Below, one piece after another: positions 34,022-41,218 of a DNA stretch of 46,269 bases. The notes under the pieces were generated by a model. The model was not told the origin of the DNA. It did no database searches and worked only from the letters and a program-made list of their open reading frames with translations. Position numbers and translations under genes: made by a program. Each line of letters starts with the position of its first letter. Positions within the stretch are counted from its first letter, which is position 1. Source of the DNA: JAKEHA01 sp964560355 (GTDB lineage Bacteria > Krumholzibacteriota > Krumholzibacteriia > WVZY01 > JAKEHA01); NCBI GenBank assembly GCA_964560355.1, contig CAZLLI010000011.1, positions 1-46,269 on the forward strand, in the 5' to 3' direction.

Positions 34022-36064
34022 ATGACTCGCCGATTGCTCACGCTCGTTTCGTCGCTCCTTCTCCTCGTTACCACCCACGCACTCGCCGACACGCATCCCT
34101 TCGGTGTCCACGACATGTGGGCAATGAAACGGGTCTCGGACCCGCAAGTGTCGCCCGACGGGAAGTGGGTGCTGTATACGCTCCGCACCAACGACTTGGA
34201 AGCGAATCGCGGTCGCACCGACCTTTGGGTGGTGGGGAGTGACGGCGGCGCGCCGCGACAACTCACGAGCAATCCGGCGGGTGACACGGGCGGGCGTTGG
34301 TCGGCGGACGGGAAGTGGATCTTCTTCACGTCGACGCGTTCGGGCTCGTCGCAGATTTGGAAGCTTTCGTTTAGCGGCGGCGAAGCGACGGCGGTCACGA
34401 GTCTCCCGCTCGACGTCGCCAACATCGTGGTGTCGCCGGACGGGAAGTCGCTCGCGTTTTCGGCCGAGGTCTTCCCGGGCACGTCGATCGACGAAACGTC
34501 GAAGAAGCTCGCGGACGTAGCGGCGAGCAAGGCGACGGGGCGCGTGTACGACGCGCTCTTCATTCGCCACTGGGACACGTGGGCGGACGGTCGCCGCTCG
34601 CACGTGTTCGTAATGCCGGCGGACGGCGGCGCGCCGGTCGACGTGATGAAGGCGATGGACGCGGACGCGCCGTCGAAGCCCTTCGGCGGCGGCGAAGAGT
34701 TCACCTTCACTCCCGACAACCGCGCGATCGTGTTCACCGCGAAGAACGTGGGGCGCGAAGAGGCGTGGTCGACGAACTTCGATTTGTTTCTTGCACCCGT
34801 CGACGGCTCCGCGGCGCCGCGCAATCTCACGGGCGACAACCCGGCGTGGGACACGCGCCCGACCTTCTCGCCCGACGGCAAGCAGCTCGCCTGGTTGGCG
34901 ATGTCGCGCCCGGGTTACGAAGCGGATCGCTACCGCGTCATGGTGCGCGCGTGGCCGGACGGCGCCGCGCGCGAGATCGCGCCGAATTGGGACCGCTCCG
35001 CGGAGACGATCGTGTGGTCGCCCGACGCGAAGACGATCTATACCTTCGCGACCAACCTGGGCCATCAATCGGTGTTTTCACTCGACGTCGCCAAGGGCCG
35101 CGCGAAGACGATCGTGCGCGACGGCTGGGTCAACTCGATCGCGGGACTCGCGGGCAAGACGGTGGTCTACGACCTCGATCACTTGCGCTCGCCGTCGGAG
35201 ATCTACGCGGCGACAGTCGACGGCAAGACCAAGAAGGCACTCACGGGCGTGAACGCGGCGGAGATCGCGGCTGCGCGCTGGGGCGAGGCGGAGCAGTTCA
35301 CCTTCCGCGGCGCCCACGACGACACGGTGTACGCGTGGACGGTGAAGCCCGTCGACTTCGACCCCGCGAAGAAGTATCCGGTTGCGCTCATCATCCACGG
35401 CGGCCCCCAGGTGTCGATGAGCAATCACTTCCACTACCGCTGGAATCCGCAGTTCTACGCGGGCGCGGGCTACGCGACGGTGGTGGTCGACTTCCACGGG
35501 TCGCCGGGCTACGGACAGAAATTCTGCGACGCGATTCGCGGCGACTGGGGCGGCGGCCCGCTCGAGGACTTGCAGAAGGGCCTCGACGCCGCGCTCGCGA
35601 AGTACTCGTACATGGACGGCGCGCGCGTGGTGGCGCTGGGCGCGTCGTACGGCGGCTACATGATCAACTGGATGGCGGGGCAGATGCCGGATCGTTTTCG
35701 AGCCTTCGTGTGCCACGACGGCAATCTCGACGAGCGCTTCGCCTACTACGACACGGAAGAATTGTGGTTCCCGGAGTGGGACCACATGGGGACGCCGTGG
35801 GAGAATCCGGAAGGCTATGCGAAGCACAATCCCGTCGACCACGTCGACAAGTGGAAGACGCCGATGCTCGTCATCCACGGCGGGAAGGACTACCGCGTGG
35901 TGGAGACGCAGGGCTTCGGCACTTTCAACGTGCTGCAGCGACGCGGCATCCCCAGCAAGTTCCTCTACTTCCCGGACGAGAACCACTGGGTGCTGAAGCC
36001 GGCAAACTCGATCCAATGGCACACCGAAGTGCTGGCGTGGATCGACAAGTGGGCGAAGCAGTAA
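34022..36064 (+). CDS. Exported S9 family serine peptidase (dipeptidyl/acylaminoacyl-peptidase type)
   Basis: A 680-aa peptidase that would cleave short peptides in the periplasm or outside the cell. The signal is LLTLVSSLLLLVTTHALA. An N-terminal seven-bladed propeller (about 25-420) shows the WD40-like PD40 repeats VSPDGKWVLYT, WSADGKWIFFTS, VSPDGKSLAFSA and FSPDGKQLAWLA. The C-terminal alpha/beta-hydrolase has PVALIIHGGPQ (oxyanion region), nucleophile S542 in GASYGG, D623 in HGGKDYRVV and H655 in DENHWV. The catalytic triad is complete and the length is typical. The GAGG-preceded ATG at 34022 begins the signal peptide. Its TAA stop (36062-36064) directly abuts the stop of the convergent PorB gene, with no spacer. 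Confidence 0.93.
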   Translation: MTRRLLTLVSSLLLLVTTHALADTHPFGVHDMWAMKRVSDPQVSPDGKWVLYTLRTNDLEANRGRTDLWVVGSDGGAPRQLTSNPAGDTGGRWSADGKWIFFTSTRSGSSQIWKLSFSGGEATAVTSLPLDVANIVVSPDGKSLAFSAEVFPGTSIDETSKKLADVAASKATGRVYDALFIRHWDTWADGRRSHVFVMPADGGAPVDVMKAMDADAPSKPFGGGEEFTFTPDNRAIVFTAKNVGREEAWSTNFDLFLAPVDGSAAPRNLTGDNPAWDTRPTFSPDGKQLAWLAMSRPGYEADRYRVMVRAWPDGAAREIAPNWDRSAETIVWSPDAKTIYTFATNLGHQSVFSLDVAKGRAKTIVRDGWVNSIAGLAGKTVVYDLDHLRSPSEIYAATVDGKTKKALTGVNAAEIAAARWGEAEQFTFRGAHDDTVYAWTVKPVDFDPAKKYPVALIIHGGPQVSMSNHFHYRWNPQFYAGAGYATVVVDFHGSPGYGQKFCDAIRGDWGGGPLEDLQKGLDAALAKYSYMDGARVVALGASYGGYMINWMAGQMPDRFRAFVCHDGNLDERFAYYDTEELWFPEWDHMGTPWENPEGYAKHNPVDHVDKWKTPMLVIHGGKDYRVVETQGFGTFNVLQRRGIPSKFLYFPDENHWVLKPANSIQWHTEVLAWIDKWAKQ

Positions 36065-37003
36065 TTAGTCGTCGCGTTCGACCGCGCTGTCCCACGACTG
36101 CACGCGGACATGGCGGCGCAGGACTTCCCACTGCCGGCGAATCCCCACTTCGACTTCGTCGACCGAGATCTTCGACTTCGTGAAGCGTCCCTGCGACGCG
36201 ATGAAGCGGCGCAGCGCGTCGACCGAAAACGACGGCTCGACGTTGATGGTGTACTCGGTCCCGTCTTCCACTTCGATCACGGGGTAGAGGCCGGAGTCGA
36301 CCGCTTGCCGGATCAGCTCGATGCCGTCGGCCGGCTCCGACTTCCAACCGGTCGGGCACGGCGCGAGTATGTGCAGAAAGCGGAAGCCGCGCGCGTCGAG
36401 CGCGCGGCGGAGTTTACGCATGGTGTCGTCGGGGTGCGCGAGCGACACCGACGCCGCGTAAGGAATGCGGTGCGCCGCCATGATGGCGAGGATGTCCTTC
36501 TTCTCGTGGTGCTTGCCGCCCGGTGTCGTCGACGTCGACGCGCCCAGCGGTGTCGCCGACGAACGCTGGCCCCCGGTGTTGCCGTAGATTTCGTTGTCGT
36601 AGCACACGTACAAGATGTCTTCGTCGCGTTCGGCGGCCGCGCTCACGGTGGCCATGCCGATGTCGTAGGTCCCGCCGTCGCCCGCGAAGCACATGACGCG
36701 CGTCTTCTCGCGGTTGGCGCGCGCGACGCGCGCGAGTCCCGTCGCCACCGCGGCCGCGCCCGCGAAGGTCGACGCCACCACCGGCGCGCCGTATGCGCTC
36801 GACGGGAACGACCCCGCCGTGACGATGCCGCAGCACGCGGGGATCACCATCTGCACGGGGCGGTCCGCGATCGCGCGGCTGATCATGTTGAGCGCGATCG
36901 ACATGCCGCACCCGCCGCAGTTGGTGTTGCCCGCGCGCAGGAGAGGCTCGCAGCGGTCGGCCGCGGTGTTGGCGATGCCGCCCAGGATCGGTTCGCTCTT
37001 CAT
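36065..37003 (-). CDS. porB: 2-oxoacid:ferredoxin oxidoreductase beta subunit (pyruvate-type)
   Basis: A 312-aa cytoplasmic subunit that binds thiamine diphosphate and one [4Fe-4S] cluster. The ThDP motif is CFAGDGGTYDIGM ... YDNEIYGNTGGQRS. Cluster ligands are the CGGC pair (NTNCGGCGMS), a Cys in PACCGIV and a late Cys in ILAPCPTGWK, matching the four of pyruvate:ferredoxin oxidoreductase. GPATP-type residues (SSATPLGA) fit a pyruvate-like substrate. The ATG at 37003 overlaps the PorA stop (TGATGA), with GGAGG upstream; a GTG one codon earlier is possible. It is last in the three-gene operon. Pyruvate is the likeliest substrate, but a 2-oxoisovalerate-type enzyme cannot be excluded. Confidence 0.9.
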   Translation of the reverse strand: MKSEPILGGIANTAADRCEPLLRAGNTNCGGCGMSIALNMISRAIADRPVQMVIPACCGIVTAGSFPSSAYGAPVVASTFAGAAAVATGLARVARANREKTRVMCFAGDGGTYDIGMATVSAAAERDEDILYVCYDNEIYGNTGGQRSSATPLGASTSTTPGGKHHEKKDILAIMAAHRIPYAASVSLAHPDDTMRKLRRALDARGFRFLHILAPCPTGWKSEPADGIELIRQAVDSGLYPVIEVEDGTEYTINVEPSFSVDALRRFIASQGRFTKSKISVDEVEVGIRRQWEVLRRHVRVQSWDSAVERDD

Positions 37004-38166
37004 CACTCACCCGCCTCCATGAACACGGGCGCGCCGGCTTTGTCGCGCGCCTGCACGTCGGCGAGAATCCACTCGACGTGCTCGCGACGGATGTCGCCGC
37101 CGCCCAACCCGACCAGGTAGTTCTGCACCACCGCGCCGGGACGAGCGAGGCTCCGCACCTCGCCCCACAGAATTCCGCCCCAGCCCGGCGAGAGGTCGCG
37201 GTCGATCACGGCCACGTGCCGGCACGCGGCCAGCGCGGACGCGATCGCCCCCTCCGGGAGCGGGCGGTACATGCGCACGCGCACCCCGCCCGCTTTGACG
37301 CCGCGCGCGCGCGCCGCGTCCACCGCCGCGCGCACGGTGCTCGCGGTGGTGCCCATGGCGACGATGGCGACGTCGGCGTCGTCCATCCGATAGCGAACCA
37401 CGGCGTCGGGCGGCCTCCGCCCGAACACCGTTTCGAACTCGTCCTGAATCTCCGCGTACACCGCGGGGACGCCCTTCATGGCGTCGATGTGCTGCGCGCG
37501 GTGCATCTCGGTCTGGTGCGGGAAGTCGAGCCCGCCCACGACGCGGGGCTCGTCGGTCACGCGGAACGAGAGGTCGAGCGCGGGCAGGAAGCGGTCCACC
37601 TGCTCCTGCTCGGCGACCTCGGTCATCATCATGGTGTGCGAGAGCACGAACGCGTCCTGGCACACCATCACCGGCAGATAGACGCGCGCGTCTTCCGCCA
37701 AGCGGAACGCGAGCAGCATGGTGTCGAACACTTCCTGGTTGTCCTCGCAGTAGAAATGAACCCAGCCGGCGTCGCGCAGCATGAGGGTGTCGCCGTGGTC
37801 GACCCAGATGTTCCACGGAGGCCCCAGCGTGCGATTGACCGCCATCATCACGATGGGGAGCCGGAAGAATCCGGCCGCGAACACGTTCTCCGCCATGTAT
37901 GCGAGCCCGTTCGACGACGACGCCGTGAAGGTGCGCGCACCCGCGAGCGCGCCGCCGATGCACACGCCCATGGCGCTGTGCTCGCTCTCCACGCGCACGA
38001 CGTGCCCCTTCTCGATGGTGGTCGCGCACAATCGCTCGATGCACTCCGTCTGCGGCGTGATGGGATACACGCCGCTGCAGAAACCGCGGCCGCTCCGGTT
38101 GGCGCGCGCGGCCAGGATGGCGGCTTCGGCGGCCGCGTGGTTGGCGCTGATCAGTTGCGTGCTCAT
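37003..38166 (-). CDS. porA: 2-oxoacid:ferredoxin oxidoreductase alpha subunit (pyruvate-type)
   Basis: A 387-aa subunit. The N-terminus carries FCSGVYPITPQTECIE, the conserved YPITPxT loop that contacts ThDP and CoA, followed by VRVESEHSAMGVCIGGALAG and TASSSNGLAYMAENVFAAG. The C-terminal transketolase-C part has VAIVAMGTTASTVRAAVDAA and VRMYRPLPEGAIASAL. ATG 38166 overlaps the stop of the upstream fusion gene (ATGA), and its own stop overlaps porB, so the three products are made in coupled fashion. Length and motifs match the alpha subunit of four-subunit-type PORs. Confidence 0.92.
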   Translation of the reverse strand: MSTQLISANHAAAEAAILAARANRSGRGFCSGVYPITPQTECIERLCATTIEKGHVVRVESEHSAMGVCIGGALAGARTFTASSSNGLAYMAENVFAAGFFRLPIVMMAVNRTLGPPWNIWVDHGDTLMLRDAGWVHFYCEDNQEVFDTMLLAFRLAEDARVYLPVMVCQDAFVLSHTMMMTEVAEQEQVDRFLPALDLSFRVTDEPRVVGGLDFPHQTEMHRAQHIDAMKGVPAVYAEIQDEFETVFGRRPPDAVVRYRMDDADVAIVAMGTTASTVRAAVDAARARGVKAGGVRVRMYRPLPEGAIASALAACRHVAVIDRDLSPGWGGILWGEVRSLARPGAVVQNYLVGLGGGDIRREHVEWILADVQARDKAGAPVFMEAGE

Positions 38167-40397
38167 TGCGGAAACATCTCCATGGCCCCGCGCGGGCATT
38201 CGGTGACGCAGATGCCGCAGCCCTTGCAGTACTCGAGGTCGATCTCGTAGCCGGTGCCGCTCTTCGCGATCACGCGGTCGATGATGCCTTCGGGGCAGTA
38301 CACCAGGCAGGTGTCGCAGCGCGTGCAAGTGCCGCACGAGAAGCAGCGCTCGGCTTCGCGCCGGTCGGGCAGTCCCAGGTTGGTTTCGCGAAACGACTGG
38401 ATGCGCGTCGCGACCAGCTCGTGGCGCTCCGGTGTGGCGAGGCGCGGCTCGAAATGCTCCATGCGGATGCTCGCGATCGGCACCGCCTGCATCTTGTTGG
38501 GGCGCGTGAACACCGCGACGTCGTCGCCAAGGTGCGCGAGCGCGCGGCCCGCGGTGCGACGCCCGTCGCCGATGGCGTGGGCGACGGTGCCTTCGCTGGT
38601 CGCGTAGTCGCCGGCCGCGAAGAGGTTGGTGGGCGCGCCGTCGACGTGCACGCGGCCGTCGACGATGGCGGCGCCGTCGGGGAGGAGCGACGCGTCGGCC
38701 GCCTGGCCCAGCGCAAGGAGCACGTGGTCGCACGACATCACCGAGACGCGGTCGGTCACCACCGGGCGGCGGCGTCCGCTCGCGTCGGGCGGGCCCATCT
38801 CGACTTCCGCGAGCGTCATGGCGCCGACGCGGCGGTCGCCGATCATGGCGAGTGGCGCGCGCTGGAACTTGAACACGACGCCTTCGTGTTCGCTCTCTTC
38901 GATCTCTTCGATGATGGCGGGCATCTCGCTGCGCGTGCGCCGGTACACTACCGACACGCGCGCCGCGCCGGAGCGGAGCGCGCTGCGCGCGCAATCCATG
39001 GCGGTGTTGCCGCCCCCCAGCACCACGACGTGTCCGCTCACCGCGTGCCCGCCCTCGAGGTTGACGCGATGCAAGAAGCGTGTGCCGTCTTCGACGTTCT
39101 CCAGGCGGACGCCGGGGACGTCGAGTCGCGTGGGACGTCCGAAGCCCGCAGCCAAAATGACGGCGTCGTACTCGCGACCGAGCGCGAGGATGCGGTCGCG
39201 GTCGAGGAATTCTCCCAAGCGCGTCTCCACGCCGAGCGCCACGATGGCGTCGATCTCGCGGTCGAGGACGTCGCGCGGAAGACGGTAGGTGGGAATGCCG
39301 GTGCGCAGCACGCCGCCGAGTGCGCGCTCGCCTTCGAACAGCGTCACCGCGTGGCCGCCGCGCGCGAGGTCGTACGCGGCGGCGAGGCCCGCCGGCCCGC
39401 TGCCGACGATCGCGATGCGACGTCGCGCGGACGGCGGCAATTCCTTCGCTGGTACCGGCGCCGCGTGGTCGCCGATCCAGCGCTCGAGCGCGCGAATGTT
39501 GACGGCGCCGTCGTAGTTGGCGCGGCTGCACCCGACCATGCAGGGCGCGGGGCACACGCGCCCGCACACCGACGCCAGCGGCTGCGTGCGCGCGAGCACA
39601 CGGGCGGCCGCGTCTTCGCCTTCGTTCATGAGAGTCTGCACGAACGTCACCACGTCGTTACCGGCCGGGCACGACGCGTTGCACGGAGCTAGGTGATCGA
39701 CGTAGCGCGGGAGCTGCGTGCGCCACGAGCCTGTCTTGAGACTCGGCCGCGGGCCCACGGTGTGTTCGGTGAGGGGAAGTACCGCGGTGCCGTGTTGCAG
39801 CGACGGGGTGTCGGCGCGAGCCGTGCCCGGAGCGATAATCCGGCCGCATTGGACCTCGCTCGCGAGCACGGCATCGAACGCCTCTTTGGCAGCAGGCAGG
39901 TTGCCATGCAGATGAGCATCACGGTACGCGTACTCGAGCGCGTCGAAAGGGAGACCGACGACCCGGCAATACGCGCCCGCGATGGTCGTGTTGACGATCA
40001 CCACCGAGCGCGTCCCGATACCGTGCTTGCGCGCGATCGCGGTGGCGTCGATGGTGGCCACACGAGATTCGCCGAAGCGCTCGGCGTATGCCGCCGGTGC
40101 TTCGGGCGAATTGATGAGCAACAATCCGCCCGGCGCGAGGCCGGACACGACGTCGTCGCTCAATAAGGTCGGATCGAGGACGAGAAGATGATCGGGATGG
40201 TAGACCTTGTTGCGATTCGTGATCGCCTCGTCGCTCACGCGCGTGTACGCGCGAACGGGAGCGCCGGAGCGCTCGCCGGCGTAGTCGCCGAAGGTCTGCA
40301 CGCTCTTGCCGAGGCGGGCATAGATGGCGGCGAGAAGCTTTGCGCAGGTTACGCCGCCTTGTCCGCCACGGCCGTGGAGCCGGATTTCCAGAGTCAT
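38163..40397 (-). CDS. Fusion: POR gamma subunit + NAD(P)H flavoprotein (GltD/NfnB-like) + 2x[4Fe-4S] ferredoxin
   Basis: A 744-aa three-part protein. Residues about 1-185 are the POR gamma domain (EIRLHGRGGQGGVTCAKLLA, DYAGERSGAPVRAYTRV). Residues about 225-660 are a GltD-type unit. Its Fe-S N-terminus has Cys in PCNASCPAGNDV and SVCGRVCPAPCMVGC, FAD sits in IAIVGSGPAGLAAAYDLARG, and the NAD(P) site is VVLGGGNTAMDCARSAL. The FAD end is NLFAAGDYAT. A further CFSCGTCTRCDTCLVYC cluster leads to the C-terminal ferredoxin (EYCKGCGICVTECPRGAME). It would pass electrons between the POR and a pyridine nucleotide. ATG 40397 has GGAGGG (40402-40407) upstream; an earlier start at 40433 lies inside the -10 box. 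Confidence 0.88.
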   Translation of the reverse strand: MTLEIRLHGRGGQGGVTCAKLLAAIYARLGKSVQTFGDYAGERSGAPVRAYTRVSDEAITNRNKVYHPDHLLVLDPTLLSDDVVSGLAPGGLLLINSPEAPAAYAERFGESRVATIDATAIARKHGIGTRSVVIVNTTIAGAYCRVVGLPFDALEYAYRDAHLHGNLPAAKEAFDAVLASEVQCGRIIAPGTARADTPSLQHGTAVLPLTEHTVGPRPSLKTGSWRTQLPRYVDHLAPCNASCPAGNDVVTFVQTLMNEGEDAAARVLARTQPLASVCGRVCPAPCMVGCSRANYDGAVNIRALERWIGDHAAPVPAKELPPSARRRIAIVGSGPAGLAAAYDLARGGHAVTLFEGERALGGVLRTGIPTYRLPRDVLDREIDAIVALGVETRLGEFLDRDRILALGREYDAVILAAGFGRPTRLDVPGVRLENVEDGTRFLHRVNLEGGHAVSGHVVVLGGGNTAMDCARSALRSGAARVSVVYRRTRSEMPAIIEEIEESEHEGVVFKFQRAPLAMIGDRRVGAMTLAEVEMGPPDASGRRRPVVTDRVSVMSCDHVLLALGQAADASLLPDGAAIVDGRVHVDGAPTNLFAAGDYATSEGTVAHAIGDGRRTAGRALAHLGDDVAVFTRPNKMQAVPIASIRMEHFEPRLATPERHELVATRIQSFRETNLGLPDRREAERCFSCGTCTRCDTCLVYCPEGIIDRVIAKSGTGYEIDLEYCKGCGICVTECPRGAMEMFPQ

Positions 40398-40423
40398 CTG
40401 CGGCCCTCCAAGATCCTGAATGG

Positions 40424-40429
40424 AGTATA
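40424..40429 (-). promoter_or_regulatory. -10 box of the POR operon
   Basis: TATACT on the minus strand (40429-40424), in a very AT-rich upstream patch (ttttttatccgttttattgc) that stands out in this GC-rich sequence. The predicted start is near 40418 and the leader is short, with GGAGGG. The -35 is unclear. Confidence 0.45.
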
Positions 40430-40476
40430 GCAATAAAACGGATAAAAAACTCCTATGTTTTCTGTCCTTCCCAGAG

Positions 40477-40508
40477 AAAAAAAGAGGGGCGCCCGAAGGC
40501 GCCCCTCC
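40477..40508 (-). terminator. Rho-independent terminator of the CHRD gene
   Basis: A 10-bp perfect stem (40484-40493 with 40498-40507). The loop reads TTCG on the minus strand and is followed by a T-run complementary to the A-run at 40477-40483. It lies 29 nt past the CHRD stop. Confidence 0.9.
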
Positions 40509-40536
40509 AAGGGGTGCGAACCGAACTGCGATCGTC

Positions 40537-41130
40537 CTAGCGATACAACGACTTCACACGTCCCCACGTCGACGACTCGGCGGCGACCGGTGCCGGTGTG
40601 AGGAAGCCCCGGATCTCTCCGCCCGGGACCACGCTCGTATGAATGTTGAGATACGCGCGCCCTTCGGCGATGGCCTGGAAGAGGTCGGCCTCCGCCTGCG
40701 TCGTGTTACCACCGTGCGCCGTTACGTACGCCGGGTTGTAGCTCGACGCGAGCGTCATATTCAACGTGTTATCATACGTGCCGGCCGTGACTCCGCTCGG
40801 AAAGCCGGAGAAGGTCGGCGTCGTGGTCGCGACACCCGCGGTGCCCGTTCCCGGGACCGCGGTGGCGGCGTGGATGTGGCACGCCGACGTGGTGCCGGAC
40901 AGCCCGCTGAAGTTGGCGTATACGCGCATCGTATGCGCGGAGGCGTCGACTTCGACGATGCCGGTGCCCACTCCCGGCGAACCGTTCGGGGGCGACTCAT
41001 TCGCCCCGTTCAGAACGACGTTGTAGACGATCACCGCGGCATTGGCGGGGGAAACCGCCGCGATCGCCAGCACTAGTGCGATGGCTACTACTACCCGAGA
41101 ACCCAAACGCTCGATAAAACTGGATCCCAT
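40537..41130 (-). CDS. Secreted CHRD-domain protein with TWG..KSLY tail
   Basis: A 197-aa exported protein. The signal is VVVAIALVLAIAAVSPANAA. The mature part is one CHRD domain: VVLNGANESPPNGSPGVGTG at the start, SGLSGTTSACHIHAATA (the conserved HIH), and AYLNIHTSVVPGGEIRGFLT at the end. CHRD domains occur in chordin and in many bacterial secreted proteins of unknown role. The chain ends SSTWGRVKSLYR, matching the tail of the SFFDVF-repeat protein at 30184. AAGGAG (41138-41143) lies 7 nt before ATG 41130. It is divergent from the deiminase gene, with overlapping promoters (TAATGT on this strand near 41184), and followed by a strong terminator. Confidence 0.88.
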   Translation of the reverse strand: MGSSFIERLGSRVVVAIALVLAIAAVSPANAAVIVYNVVLNGANESPPNGSPGVGTGIVEVDASAHTMRVYANFSGLSGTTSACHIHAATAVPGTGTAGVATTTPTFSGFPSGVTAGTYDNTLNMTLASSYNPAYVTAHGGNTTQAEADLFQAIAEGRAYLNIHTSVVPGGEIRGFLTPAPVAAESSTWGRVKSLYR

Positions 41131-41205
41131 GATGCATCTCCTTGATGCGTTAGGTACGCGGGTGCTCCGCCGGGGATGGTACATTATTCCAAGCTTTGAG
41201 TGTGT

Positions 41206-41211
41206 TAAAAT
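41206..41211 (+). promoter_or_regulatory. -10 box of the deiminase gene, leaderless
   Basis: TAAAAT (41206-41211) ends 7 nt before ATG 41219, and there is no Shine-Dalgarno sequence. The -35 is poor. It overlaps the divergent CHRD promoter region. Confidence 0.4.
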
Positions 41212-41218
41212 CTCGGCA

